Positions 36,869 through 44,959 of a stretch of DNA of 64,000 nucleotides are shown one piece after another. Within the stretch, counting starts at the first letter, position 1, and every line of letters starts with the position of its first letter. The position numbers were made by a program, and so were the translations under genes. The stretch is taken from positions 3,720,001 through 3,784,000 of the forward strand of contig OY760517.1 in assembly GCA_963663615.1 (NCBI GenBank), read 5' to 3'. The notes below the pieces were generated by a model, which did no database searches, was not told where the DNA came from, and saw only the letters and a list, made by a program, of their open reading frames with translations. This DNA comes from G963663615 sp963663615 (GTDB lineage: Bacteria > Bacteroidota > Ignavibacteria > Ignavibacteriales > Melioribacteraceae).

Positions 36869-38344
36869 TTATTCCCTTTGAGCAACAGCACCTTTACTTT
36901 CATTGTGTAGTCTATCAAGAGACGTAACCATATATGCAAACTTGTCTTTATCTTCGTCTTCTATTTTGTAGGATAGTTTACCATTCCTTACAAATGCTTC
37001 AATATTTGCAGGATTGGAAATATCCATGTCGGAGTCTTTTTCGAATTTGTAAACTATATAATATTTTGGAGTTTGTCCGTCTTCGGCTGGAAGCGGCTGT
37101 TTCCATTCAACAAAACTGCCTGTTGAATCTGAAACAATTTTACAGCTATCCGGAGTGTTAGGAGCAATTTTATCTTTCCATTCCATAACCTGTGGTAATG
37201 CGGGATACTTGAACCAGTCGTTTTTAAGTGAATCTGCCATTCCTTTCCAGTTGTTAAAAATAGCTTTTGCACTAAAATAAACTACTCCGTGTACATTATC
37301 TGTTTTACGGTTTAATCTTAACTGAGCTCCAAGTTCACCTTCCATATCTTCGTTACGGTCGTTCATAAAATAAGTTGCATACTGACCAGCATACAAGTGC
37401 ATATTTTTAGTAACCTTTGCCCACCATGGCAACAGCTTGGAATATGGAGCAGCCTTGTGATCCATTTTCCAGTATAACTGGGGATTCATATAATCAAGAA
37501 CCTTGTTTTCAATCCAGTACAATGGATCACAATAAAGCACATTATAACTTTCGAATCCATCAGTATCGGCATAATGGTTCTCAACTATACCAAATGGTGA
37601 TATACCATATTTAATATGTGGTTTAACCGATTTTATAACTTCGTAAATATCACTCATTAACATGTTAATATTATCACGACGCCAATCGTCAATATCGGTA
37701 AAACCTCTACTATATCTTGCATATGATACCGAATCTTCATTGGTAATCTTTTTGTAAGGGTAAAAATAATCATCGAAATGGATTCCATCAATATCGTAAC
37801 GGTTAATAAGATCGGAAACGACATTTAATACATATTCGCGAACTTGTGGCTGACCCGGATCAAGTATCTGCAATTTACCAAACTGCATTAACCACTCAGG
37901 ATGAGTAACCAAAACATGATTTGGAGCCGGTTCGAAATAGCCGGTTTCAACAACTGCACGATAAGGATTTAACCATGCGTGTAATTCGATTCCTCGTTTA
38001 TGGGCTTCATCAATTGCAAATTGCAGGGGATCGTAATATGGTTCGGGAGCTTTGCCCTGTTTTCCGCTAACATACCATGACCATGGTTCGTAAGCCGATT
38101 CGTAAAGAGCATCACATTCTGTACGTACCTGAAAAAATACTGCATTAATATTGCAGGCTTCAAGCGAATCGAATATTTGTACAAGGTGGGCAATTTGTTC
38201 ACCCGATGATTGAGTGTTTGAAACGGGCCAATCTATATTTCTAACAGTTGCAAGCCATGTAGCACGCATCTCACGCTTCGGGTATTTTTGCCCGAAAGTT
38301 TGCAAACTTATAATAACCAGTAAGAATATTAAAGCTCGTTTCAT
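36869..38344 (-). CDS. YngK-like glycosyl hydrolase (DUF187/GHL10 family), secreted
   Basis: The 491-residue protein starts with a signal peptide (MKRALIFLLVIISLQTFGQ). A TIM-barrel domain of the GHL10/DUF187 family follows, covering about 20-370. Visible motifs are EMRATWLATVRNIDWP, NAVFFQVRTECDALYES, EPWSWYVSGKQG, ELHAWLNPYRA, YDIDGIHFDDYFYP with acidic candidates near 190, and YMNPQLYW. The C-terminal 100 residues resemble a fibronectin type III domain (SYKIEDEDKDKFAYMVTSLDR). Family members have been linked to peptidoglycan or glycan processing and to DigH of E. coli, which cleaves denuded glycan strands at the division site. A periplasmic or surface glycan hydrolase is therefore likely. 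It is followed by a strong terminator and stands alone. Confidence 0.9.
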   Translation of the reverse strand: MKRALIFLLVIISLQTFGQKYPKREMRATWLATVRNIDWPVSNTQSSGEQIAHLVQIFDSLEACNINAVFFQVRTECDALYESAYEPWSWYVSGKQGKAPEPYYDPLQFAIDEAHKRGIELHAWLNPYRAVVETGYFEPAPNHVLVTHPEWLMQFGKLQILDPGQPQVREYVLNVVSDLINRYDIDGIHFDDYFYPYKKITNEDSVSYARYSRGFTDIDDWRRDNINMLMSDIYEVIKSVKPHIKYGISPFGIVENHYADTDGFESYNVLYCDPLYWIENKVLDYMNPQLYWKMDHKAAPYSKLLPWWAKVTKNMHLYAGQYATYFMNDRNEDMEGELGAQLRLNRKTDNVHGVVYFSAKAIFNNWKGMADSLKNDWFKYPALPQVMEWKDKIAPNTPDSCKIVSDSTGSFVEWKQPLPAEDGQTPKYYIVYKFEKDSDMDISNPANIEAFVRNGKLSYKIEDEDKDKFAYMVTSLDRLHNESKGAVAQRE

Positions 38345-38584
38345 CTGTAACCCAAAATAATTTATAAGTTTACCTTAATTTAAGATAATGAATAGTAATA
38401 AAGCAACAAGAAAGTTATTTAAATACTTGGAATAACCGATTTTTTTTGTGCAGTTACAAAATGATTAAGACTTTTATTATTATTTCGATTACTGACTCGG
38501 TAAATATCATGGCTTTTTGTGGTAATATATCGGTAATCCTGAAGTCTGTTTTACTCTTGTTTTAATTCTTTCACAATCCTTTCG

Positions 38585-38592
38585 TATATTTG
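38585..38592 (+). promoter_or_regulatory. Candidate -7 box (TATATTTG) before the Trm112-like gene
   Basis: TATATTTG fits the TAnnTTTG consensus perfectly and ends 22 bases before the start codon at 38615. The nearest TTG (38557-38559) is 25 bases upstream, slightly further than usual. A GGAG site lies 6-7 bases before the ATG. Confidence 0.4.
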
Positions 38593-38614
38593 TATAAATT
38601 AAACTGGAGAGAAT

Positions 38615-38824
38615 ATGATTAAGCAGGAATTACTCGATATATTATGCTGTCCCGAAACAGGTGCAGATTTGGTACTTGATGGCGATACCCTTGTATCCGT
38701 TGATAAAAATAGCCGTCGCCGCTACAGAATAGAGGACAATATACCAATTATGCTCATAGATGATTCGGAGCAACTTGCCGAAGAAGAATGGAAAGATATA
38801 ATGAAAAAGCACGGGAAAGCATAG
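38615..38824 (+). CDS. Trm112/UPF0434 family small protein
   Basis: This 69-residue protein has the Trm112-like layout: LLDILCCPETGADLVLDGD at residues 6-24, then a beta strand and the RRRYRIEDNIPIMLIDDSE motif, in which the IPIML(I/V) segment is the family hallmark. In classical members two or four cysteines bind zinc; here only the CC pair at 11-12 is seen, so the zinc site is probably lost. Eukaryotic Trm112 activates methyltransferases, and bacterial YcaR-like members have no firmly assigned partner. The gene is transcribed on its own, with a good ribosome binding site and a promoter-like box just upstream. No LpxK or KdsB gene is adjacent, unlike in proteobacteria. Confidence 0.85.
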   Translation: MIKQELLDILCCPETGADLVLDGDTLVSVDKNSRRRYRIEDNIPIMLIDDSEQLAEEEWKDIMKKHGKA

Positions 38825-39223
38825 TACCTGAATATAGATAAGTTACCCACTGCTACCATTATTTTTCGTACTAAACATAAAACTTGCCTTACAGATTTAT
38901 GCAGATAATGCAGTAACTTATACCGTAAGTAACATTTCTTTTTGAAGAATAACCCCTACGGGGTATTATTTGCATTCTGGTATTATAATGCTACAAAAGA
39001 TAAATCCCTAAGGGATAGATTATACCTGCTAAAATTTCCAATTTGTATAGTAGGTACAATTATAATAGGGCTTATAGTCTATCACTCAAAAAACTCAACT
39101 ATTATTCACTGGCTACACATGTTTATAATTTGAACAAAAGTCCTTCCTATTTTAGGGTGGGTTCACCATTGGTGGATAGAAAGAAGTTTAAGTTGTGAGG
39201 TCTGGATTCAATAGCCAGTTTCT
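38825..39223. other. Intergenic region with decayed repeat fragments, no gene assigned
   Basis: This stretch lies between the Trm112-like gene and the DUF4926 terminator. A 63-codon plus-strand frame at 38942-39133 is open, but it lies over two short palindromes and has no ribosome binding site. I treat it as repeat-derived DNA rather than a gene. Nothing else is recognisable. Confidence 0.5.
38952..39016. repeat. Short palindromes of a dispersed intergenic repeat
   Basis: ACCCCTACGGGGT at 38952-38964 and ATCCCTAAGGGAT at 39004-39016 are similar 13-base palindromes, 39 bases apart. A related ATCCCTAACGGGAT occurs at 40839-40852. Both ACCCC- and ATCCC-type units are followed by AT-rich DNA, as in dispersed intergenic repeats of the Bacteroidota group. 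Confidence 0.5.
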
Positions 39224-39259
39224 ATAAAAAAACCTCGCAAGTTAACCCTGCGAGGTTTG
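39224..39259 (-). terminator. Intrinsic terminator after the DUF4926 gene
   Basis: A 10-bp stem AAACCTCGCA/TGCGAGGTTT with a 9-base loop is followed on the minus strand by TTTTATAG. It lies 36 bases after the DUF4926 stop codon and serves the DUF6883-DUF4926 pair. Confidence 0.85.
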
Positions 39260-39295
39260 GTATATAGACTTTAGCATCTATCACTAATTAACTAA

Positions 39296-39526
39296 TTATG
39301 CTGCATCGAGTTTTCTTACTGCAAGAATATCATTTTCCGAAAGCAATCTTACATCACCAACAAAAAGTGTAACAACGGCAATTGTTTTACCTGAACCAGT
39401 AACAAATTCAACTTCAACTCCATCAGGTTCGTACATTTCAATTACTGCACCAATATCACCGGATTTTATTCCATATTCAGGGATATTCTTTTGTAAAACT
39501 ACCGTATCAAAAATTTCTATTTTCAT
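39296..39526 (-). CDS. DUF4926 family protein
   Basis: The 76-residue protein matches the DUF4926 pattern: FDTVVLQKNIPEYGIKSGDIGAVIEMY, then VEVEFVTGSGKTIAVVTL and VRLLSENDI. It looks like a small SH3-like or KOW-like beta-barrel; this is judged from the strand pattern. The function is unknown. DUF4926 genes commonly follow DUF6883 genes, and that is the case here. The ATG of this gene overlaps the ancestral stop codon of the DUF6883 gene (ATGA), so the two were translationally coupled. The pairing of two small conserved genes has the look of a toxin-antitoxin or immunity module, but no such activity is established. Confidence 0.8.
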   Translation of the reverse strand: MKIEIFDTVVLQKNIPEYGIKSGDIGAVIEMYEPDGVEVEFVTGSGKTIAVVTLFVGDVRLLSENDILAVRKLDAA

Positions 39527-39858
39527 TTCTTATCTCCTGGATATGCTGTTATAAATTTTGGAGAATCCTCATTATTCCTTATAATCCAAATTGTAACAAC
39601 CTGTTCTGACTTTTGAGGTCAGGTTAATTCACCAGAAACTTCATACTTTTGACCATATTCAGATTGTTCTTTTTCCACGGCGTTATTTCCAAGAATACTC
39701 CGTATATCCTGTTCTAATCTTTCCCAAATTCCTGTTGAATAACCAAGTGAAAGAAAAAACTTTACCTTAAACTGTCCAATAGCATGTGTCTCAGATAATA
39801 GATAATCCACCAGTTTTTCTTTAGGAATTATTGCCTTTTCAAAGTTCAGTAATATCAC
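39523..39858 (-). pseudogene. DUF6883 family gene interrupted by one in-frame UGA
   Basis: The frame starts with GTG at 39858 and encodes FEKAIIPKEKLVDYLLSETH, FKVKFFLSLGY and SEYGQKYEVSGELT, then reaches TGA at 39619-39621. After that codon the same frame continues without a break for 31 codons: PQKSEQVVTIWIIRNNEDSP and KFITAYPGDKK. It ends in a TGA that overlaps the DUF4926 ATG. The full 111-codon product has the length and the C-terminal WIIR-x-x-E-x-x-P-x-x-(V/I)T-x-Y pattern expected of DUF6883 proteins. A single base change, for example GGA to TGA, explains the break, because family members often have Gly-Pro at this place. A sequence error is also possible. Confidence 0.75.
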
Positions 39859-39998
39859 TTCATCTCAATAAATGGTCATCGCTCAGTTATTTAAAAAATC
39901 TTTAATATCAAGACTAAACGAAACGATTTACTAAATATGAAATTGCAACAACACCCTTATGTTTTCTTTTTTACCAAAATATAAAGATAACACATAGT

Positions 39999-40670
39999 CT
40001 AAAACAGAAAAGCTATTGTTGTTTGGATATTTCCAAAACTATGCCTAACACGCGAATACTTGATTAGTTCCATACCGGGCTCAACCTGGTTTCTCTTTGC
40101 TTCAATCATATATTCGGGTTCGCCCAAATCCAGGTATCGTAACATTAATTGTAATCTTCTATGAATTTTAATACCAGTGCCAATAAAAAACACAAAGGAA
40201 TATGTAGATTTATAATCAATTGAATTATACTCTTTCTCGATATTTTGCTGTATTCTTAAACGGGAGTTATTATATGAAGGACCTTCTGTAATATTAAATC
40301 CGGCACCGGCTTCAAAGAAAAGTCCTTTGAGTAAATATCTTTCAGCATTATACTTTATTCCAAAAGTTATCGGAATGCTTGTCCAATATCCGTTACTATC
40401 ATAAAAATCATTTTCAATTGATCTTGGATAGTCAAGGTAGCAGCGATTTACCATTATATTGCCAGCCAAACTAAAATAAGAATCATCAATTTGATATGCA
40501 TATTCAATTCCAAAAGTAGGACCACCAATTGCATATCCGGCTTCCTCACCACTTTGTTTAGCCAAATCACCTGTTGGTAAAACAATTCCACCATAAATTT
40601 TAAAATTTTGGGCAAAAAGAATATTTGTTGAAATAAATAGCCCTATTGTAACAACCTTTAATATTTGCAT
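39999..40670 (-). CDS. Outer membrane beta-barrel protein
   Basis: A signal peptide (MQILKVVTIGLFISTNILFAQ) precedes about 200 residues of alternating amphipathic strands. The first repeats are FKIYGGIVLPTGDLAK and YAIGGPTFGIEYAYQ, and it ends RHSFGNIQTTIAFLF with a terminal phenylalanine, as expected for BamA-dependent barrels. It has the size of an eight-stranded OmpX/OmpA-N-like barrel. No ligand or function can be assigned. The gene is flanked by DUF genes and by the sdh operon and shares an operon with neither; it has 140 bases before the DUF6883 end and 250 bases after the sdhB end. Confidence 0.75.
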   Translation of the reverse strand: MQILKVVTIGLFISTNILFAQNFKIYGGIVLPTGDLAKQSGEEAGYAIGGPTFGIEYAYQIDDSYFSLAGNIMVNRCYLDYPRSIENDFYDSNGYWTSIPITFGIKYNAERYLLKGLFFEAGAGFNITEGPSYNNSRLRIQQNIEKEYNSIDYKSTYSFVFFIGTGIKIHRRLQLMLRYLDLGEPEYMIEAKRNQVEPGMELIKYSRVRHSFGNIQTTIAFLF

Positions 40671-40838
40671 ATCATCCTCTTTAATTCGTTTGAAAGACTA
40701 TAAGACGAATATAATTCCGGATTAAATAGAACTCAATCGATTGTGGGGCTATAAGGGATGACCGGATTTTCTTTTACACAAATTGTTAACCGAAAATAAG
40801 GTGCTCCATTCGAGGTATTAATTGGCTACACAAGAATA

Positions 40839-40852
40839 ATCCCTAACGGGAT
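40839..40852. repeat. Third copy of the short intergenic palindrome
   Basis: ATCCCTAACGGGAT is a 14-base palindrome with an imperfect centre, similar to the two at 38952-39016. It lies in the gap between the sdhB terminator and the outer membrane protein promoter. Confidence 0.4.
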
Positions 40853-40872
40853 ATTAATGGATAATAAGAATC

Positions 40873-40905
40873 AAAAACCCCTTCTCATTTAAGGAGAAGG
40901 GGTTT
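40873..40905 (-). terminator. Strong intrinsic terminator of the sdhCAB operon
   Basis: A perfect 12-bp stem AAACCCCTTCTC/GAGAAGGGGTTT with a 7-base loop is followed on the minus strand by TTGATTC after the last A-T pairs. It lies 15 bases after the sdhB stop codon. Confidence 0.92.
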
Positions 40906-40920
40906 GGGGATGAGGTATAG

Positions 40921-41691
40921 TTAACCTTCCAAATTATTTGATGTCATTTTTGCCTTAAAGAACTCACGGTTCATTCTTGCAATGTTGGTAATCGAAATAC
41001 CTTTAGGACATTCGGCTTCGCAAGCGTAAGTATTGGTACATGAACCAAAACCGTTTGCATCCATTTCCTTAATCATTGCTTCAACTCGTTGTTGTCTTTC
41101 AACTTTACCCTGTGGCAGAAGTGCAAGCTGTGAAATTTTGGCACTTGTAAATAACATAGCAGAAGCGTTCTTACAAGCTGCTACGCAAGCACCGCAACCA
41201 ATACAGGCAGCAGCATCCATAGCCTCGGCAGCAATTTCCTTGGCAATTGGAATTTCGTTAGCATCAGGAACACCACCGGTATTAATTGATACATAACCAC
41301 CAGCCTGGATAATACGGTCAAGTGCCGAACGATCAACTACAAGGTCTTTAATAATCGGGAATGCTTTTGCACGGAAAGGTTCAATCCAAATTTTATCGCC
41401 ATCGTTAAAATGACGCATATGCAACTGGCAAGTAGCAATTTTTGGTAACTGTCCGTGTGGCAAACCATTAATTACAAGTCCGCAAGTACCGCAAATACCT
41501 TCGCGGCAATCGCTTTCAAACGACACAGGTTCTTCGCCTTTTCTTTCAAGGTTGTCATTTAGCTCATCAAGCATTTCAAGAAATGAAGCATCAGGAGAAA
41601 CTTCAACTTCATATTTGGCAAAATTGCCCGGAGCATCAGGACCAGCCTGTTTCCATATATTAAGTGTTAGTTTAAGTAATTTCGCTTCCAT
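40921..41691 (-). CDS. sdhB: Succinate dehydrogenase/fumarate reductase iron-sulphur subunit
   Basis: The 256-residue protein carries the [2Fe-2S] ligands in CREGICGTCGL at residues 62-70 with a fourth at Cys88. Residues CIGCGACVAACKN provide the [4Fe-4S] cluster and CTNTYACEAECPKGI the [3Fe-4S]/[4Fe-4S] ligands, as in other SdhB/FrdB proteins. It passes electrons from the flavoprotein to the haem b subunit and so links succinate oxidation (or fumarate reduction) to the quinone pool. The start codon overlaps the sdhA stop as TAATG. In this phylogenetic group the enzyme uses menaquinone, which may run in either direction; direction is not readable here. It is the last gene of the operon before a strong terminator. 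Confidence 0.95.
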   Translation of the reverse strand: MEAKLLKLTLNIWKQAGPDAPGNFAKYEVEVSPDASFLEMLDELNDNLERKGEEPVSFESDCREGICGTCGLVINGLPHGQLPKIATCQLHMRHFNDGDKIWIEPFRAKAFPIIKDLVVDRSALDRIIQAGGYVSINTGGVPDANEIPIAKEIAAEAMDAAACIGCGACVAACKNASAMLFTSAKISQLALLPQGKVERQQRVEAMIKEMDANGFGSCTNTYACEAECPKGISITNIARMNREFFKAKMTSNNLEG

Positions 41692-43601
41692 TATTTGTAA
41701 CTCCTCTGAGCTAATTTAACATATTCGAACTTAAGCTCTTCCTTATGCAGCTTCCAGTCGCCAGGATTAGTAAATTCCCATGCAGATACGTGACTGTAGT
41801 TTTCATCATCACGTTTGGCTTCGCCTTCTTCGGTTTGGTATTCTTCACGGAAGTGACCACCACATGATTCGTTACGATTAAGAGCATCAACAGCCATTAG
41901 TTCGCCAAGTTCAAGGTAATCGGCTACGCGTCCGGCTCTTTCAAGATTCATGTTAAGTTCCTTGTCTTTACCAACAACCTTAACTTCTTTCCAGAACTGT
42001 TCACGCAATTCGGAAATTTCCTTGATAGCTTCATTCAATCCTTTTTCGTTACGAGCCATACCAACCTTGTTCCACATAATGCGACCAAGTTTTTTATGGA
42101 TTTCGTCAACTGTCATTTTACCATTGGCAGAAAGAAGTTTACCGATTCTTTCATTTACGCTTTCTTCAACTTTGTCGAATTCTGCATTGTCGGTACCAAC
42201 CATTTCAGGTTTATCACCGGCAAGGTAGTTACCAATTGTATAAGGTATTACAAAGTAACCATCAGCAAGTCCCTGCATAAGAGCACTTGCACCAAGGCGG
42301 TTAGCACCGTGATCGGAGAAGTTTGCTTCACCAAGCACAAACAAGCCCGGAAGATTACTCATTAAGTTATAATCAACCCACAAGCCACCCATTGTATAAT
42401 GTGGAGCAGGATAAATTTTCATTGGAGTTTTGTAAGGATTTTCACCGGTAATTGTTTCGTAAATTTCAAACAGGTTACCATATTTTTCCTCAATAGCTTT
42501 TGCACCAAGACGGTTAATAGCATCAGCAAAATCAAGATAAACAGCTTCCTGACCCTGAGCACCGCGTCCATCGTCAATAGCTTCCTTGGCACTACGTGAA
42601 GAAATATCACGAGGTGAAAGGTTACCAAATGACGGATATTTGCGTTCGAGATAATAATCGCGTTCATCTTCAGGTATATCGGTAGGTTTCCTCATATCAC
42701 CTTTCGATTTGGATACCCAAATACGTCCGTCATTTCTTAGTGATTCACTCATAAGTGTTAACTTGGACTGGCTTTCACCATGCACAGGCAAGCAGGTTGG
42801 GTGAATCTGGGTGTAACATGGATTGCCAAAATAGGCACCGTGTCTGTGACTTCTCCAAGCAGCAGTTGCATTACACATCATAGCGTTTGTTGAAAGGAAA
42901 AATACATTTGAGTAACCACCGGTAGCAAGTACAACTGCATGAGCAGAGTATCTTTCAACTTCACCGGTAATCAGATTACGACAAATAACACCTTTAGCAA
43001 CACCATCAACTACAACAAGATCAAGCATTTCGCGTCTGGTAACAAGATTAACTTTTTTCTTGGCAACCTGGCGAGATAGAGCACTGTAAGCACCAAGCAA
43101 TAACTGTTGACCAGTTTGTCCTTTGGCATAAAATGTACGCGAAACCTGAGCACCACCAAACGAACGGTTATCAAGCAAACCGCCATAATCGCGTGCAAAA
43201 GGCACACCTTGTGCAACACACTGGTCAATAATATTATTTGAAACTTCGGCAAGACGGTGTACGTTAGCTTCACGAGCACGGAAATCACCACCTTTTACAG
43301 TATCGTAAAATAATCTGAAAACCGAGTCACCATCGTTCTGATAATTTTTTGCAGCGTTAATACCACCCTGTGCAGCAATACTATGAGCACGTCTGGCACT
43401 ATCATGGTAAGTAATTGCAGTTACGTTGTAACCAAGCTCACCAAGTGTTGCAGCAGCCGAAGCACCTGCAAGACCAGTACCAACAACAATAATATTAAAC
43501 TTTCTTTTGTTAGCCGGGTTAACAAGCTTCATATTGAACTTGTGATTAGTCCACTTTTCGGAAATATGTCCTTCAGGAATTTTTGAATTAAGCATTGTCA
43601 T
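41691..43601 (-). CDS. sdhA: Succinate dehydrogenase/fumarate reductase flavoprotein subunit
   Basis: This 636-residue protein oxidises succinate or reduces fumarate at a covalent FAD. The dinucleotide loop VVGTGLAGASAAATLGELG is at about 36-54 and the flavin histidine lies in RRAHSIAAQGGINAAKN. Active-site motifs are HPTCLP near 268 and the HYTMGGLWVDYNL and GANRLGASALMQGL segments. The length and the insert at 300-345 place it in the Bacteroidota-type B enzymes rather than the shorter E. coli SdhA. It sits between sdhC and sdhB with one-base overlaps on both sides (TAATG), so the three subunits are made in fixed proportion. The gene order C-A-B is typical of type B complexes. Confidence 0.97.
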   Translation of the reverse strand: MTMLNSKIPEGHISEKWTNHKFNMKLVNPANKRKFNIIVVGTGLAGASAAATLGELGYNVTAITYHDSARRAHSIAAQGGINAAKNYQNDGDSVFRLFYDTVKGGDFRAREANVHRLAEVSNNIIDQCVAQGVPFARDYGGLLDNRSFGGAQVSRTFYAKGQTGQQLLLGAYSALSRQVAKKKVNLVTRREMLDLVVVDGVAKGVICRNLITGEVERYSAHAVVLATGGYSNVFFLSTNAMMCNATAAWRSHRHGAYFGNPCYTQIHPTCLPVHGESQSKLTLMSESLRNDGRIWVSKSKGDMRKPTDIPEDERDYYLERKYPSFGNLSPRDISSRSAKEAIDDGRGAQGQEAVYLDFADAINRLGAKAIEEKYGNLFEIYETITGENPYKTPMKIYPAPHYTMGGLWVDYNLMSNLPGLFVLGEANFSDHGANRLGASALMQGLADGYFVIPYTIGNYLAGDKPEMVGTDNAEFDKVEESVNERIGKLLSANGKMTVDEIHKKLGRIMWNKVGMARNEKGLNEAIKEISELREQFWKEVKVVGKDKELNMNLERAGRVADYLELGELMAVDALNRNESCGGHFREEYQTEEGEAKRDDENYSHVSAWEFTNPGDWKLHKEELKFEYVKLAQRSYK

Positions 43602-44260
43602 TAGTTGCCTCCCGTAATTAAAAAGTAAATTGGAATTGAAGCAAACGCAGCAGCAATAACAATTGAGTAAATAGTACCAACCGATTTAATAATCGGGAAG
43701 TATTTACTATGATTCCAGCCGAAGGTTTGGAAAGCACTCTGGAAAGCATGATACAGGTGAACCCCAAGTAAAATCATTGCCAGAATGTAAAACCCTGCGT
43801 AATAGTAGTTGGTAAAAGCAGAAACAACCAAATCATAAAGAGTACCGCTTTTGTGTGCTATGTTATGATCGAACCAGAACTGCTTTAAATGCACAACAAG
43901 AAATATAAAAGTAATTGATCCTGTCTGGATCATAGTTCTTGAAGCTAGTGAAGCACCATCCGAAACTTTTTTAAATTTGTAAGCAACGGGACGAGCCTGT
44001 TTGTTATTTAACCATAAATACACACCATTTAGCATGTGTATAAGAAATACGAGTGCCAGCACTAATTCAATTACCTTTATAAAAGGTATGCTTTGCAAGG
44101 TTTTTGCATAGTTATTGAACGTTTCACCACCATCATTCACAAATAACGTAAGGTTACCTACCAGATGACCTACGAGAAAAATGATAAGGGAGATGCCGGT
44201 AAGAGCCATGAGAATTTTTTTCCCTATGGAAGAGTTAACACTCCTGAAAAACCAGCTCAT
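43601..44260 (-). CDS. sdhC: Succinate dehydrogenase/fumarate reductase cytochrome b subunit (type B)
   Basis: The single membrane subunit has 219 residues and five predicted helices, at about 15-36, 56-78, 103-126, 148-172 and 193-215. The histidines H27 and H65 in the first two helices, with HLKQFWFDH (third) and LLGVHLYHAFQ (fourth), fit the two haem b groups of type B complexes. It lacks the SdhD partner found in type A and C enzymes. A strong ribosome binding site (AGGAGG, six bases before the ATG) starts the operon. It anchors SdhA and SdhB to the cytoplasmic membrane and reduces or oxidises menaquinone. Confidence 0.93.
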   Translation of the reverse strand: MSWFFRSVNSSIGKKILMALTGISLIIFLVGHLVGNLTLFVNDGGETFNNYAKTLQSIPFIKVIELVLALVFLIHMLNGVYLWLNNKQARPVAYKFKKVSDGASLASRTMIQTGSITFIFLVVHLKQFWFDHNIAHKSGTLYDLVVSAFTNYYYAGFYILAMILLGVHLYHAFQSAFQTFGWNHSKYFPIIKSVGTIYSIVIAAAFASIPIYFLITGGN

Positions 44261-44617
44261 TAAAGTCCTCCTGTCTTTTATTTATTTATTATTTATTATA
44301 TACCGGATAAGAATATTTCGAATAATAAATTTCTAATATCTAATATAATTGGGTTAAAAGGTCAGATTATCTCAAACCAGCTTAAAATTCTTGCGGTTCG
44401 GGAAAACACAGACACACTACCGTAAAATAAGGAAAAGCGGTAAATAATAAAACCCGGGAAATGCTGCCATTGTCAAAATAAATTAATGTTGCAGGGTTTA
44501 TCAACAAACGAAATAGTAAAAACTATTGATAAGTATAATAAGATATTTATCAAAATATAAAATAATGAAAAAAAATTGAAACAATGGTTTTATTATGGAT
44601 AAATATTTTGAAGGGGG
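44261..44617. other. Leader region of the sdh operon, no gene seen
   Basis: These 357 bases precede sdhC and are very AT-rich. The sdh promoter must be here, but no convincing TAnnTTTG box was found on the minus strand. No coding frame is supported. Confidence 0.4.
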
Positions 44618-44660
44618 AAAAAGAGCCCCGGCTAAAAAGAGAGGCCGTTGCGCCGGGGCT
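44618..44660 (-). terminator. Hairpin with 19-base loop and T-run, probable terminator of the small membrane peptide gene
   Basis: A perfect 9-bp GC-rich stem AGCCCCGGC/GCCGGGGCT is separated by a 19-base loop and followed on the minus strand by TCTTTTTCC. It lies 80 bases after the 30-residue peptide gene. The long loop is unusual for a terminator, and a structured 3' RNA end is also possible. Confidence 0.6.
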
Positions 44661-44739
44661 ACTAAACGGGATAACATAAAGGAAAAGTACGGGAATGAAG
44701 TAGGGAAACTTTTGCTATGCTATACACATATATAATTTT

Positions 44740-44832
44740 TTAAGCATTCTGTTTTTCGTCAATCACTAATTTTAGTGTTACAGGTAAAAATATTAAAGCC
44801 GCTGTTATAAGTAGTACAATTATCGCTTCCAT
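44740..44832 (-). CDS. Small single-span membrane peptide, 30 residues
   Basis: A frame can be opened upstream to 44937, giving 65 residues. The best start is instead ATG at 44832, because the sequence AAGGAGA lies 8 bases before it; the upstream starts lack such a site. The peptide is MEAIIVLLITAALIFLPV plus TLKLVIDEKQNA: one hydrophobic helix of about 17 residues and a short charged tail that should face the cytoplasm. Short accessory subunits of respiratory or transport complexes have this look, but no family match can be claimed. It lies upstream of the sdh operon on the same strand, separated from it by a hairpin terminator. Conservation across relatives would be the test. Confidence 0.55.
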   Translation of the reverse strand: MEAIIVLLITAALIFLPVTLKLVIDEKQNA

Positions 44833-44840
44833 GTGAAATA

Positions 44841-44847
44841 TCTCCTT
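44841..44847 (-). promoter_or_regulatory. Strong Shine-Dalgarno site of the 30-residue peptide
   Basis: AAGGAGA lies 8 bases before ATG 44832 on the minus strand. It decides the start, because the upstream starts of the same frame have no such site. Confidence 0.65.
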
Positions 44848-44939
44848 AACTGTTCGCTCAATATTACTCAAGTTGAATGCCAAAATCATTAATGCCGAAA
44901 ATAACCCGTATTTCAACATTTTAGAATTAATGCACATGT

Positions 44940-44959
44940 AAATATTACATGTAATATTT
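44940..44959. promoter_or_regulatory. Perfect 20-bp palindrome, operator-like
   Basis: AAATATTACATGTAATATTT is its own reverse complement. It lies 107 bases before the start of the 30-residue peptide gene. ACATGTAA also occurs twice in direct repeat (44935-44942 and 44948-44955). A dimeric regulator binding site is the natural reading. Confidence 0.5.

Noticed and set aside
38942..39133. A 63-residue membrane protein on the plus strand
   Set aside because: It runs across two short palindromes, has no ribosome binding site and no neighbour link. It is most likely a frame through repeat DNA.
39619..39858. Recoding of UGA (as Gly, Trp or selenocysteine) to explain the two in-frame TGA codons
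   Set aside because: Intact neighbours end with TGA (for example the AmpG-like permease and the antitoxin), all long frames are open under the standard code, no selenocysteine genes are seen, and the two sites would need different residues.
44740..44937. A 65-residue protein from the upstream start at 44937
   Set aside because: No Shine-Dalgarno site precedes the upstream starts, while the internal ATG at 44832 has an excellent one. The longer form cannot be excluded.
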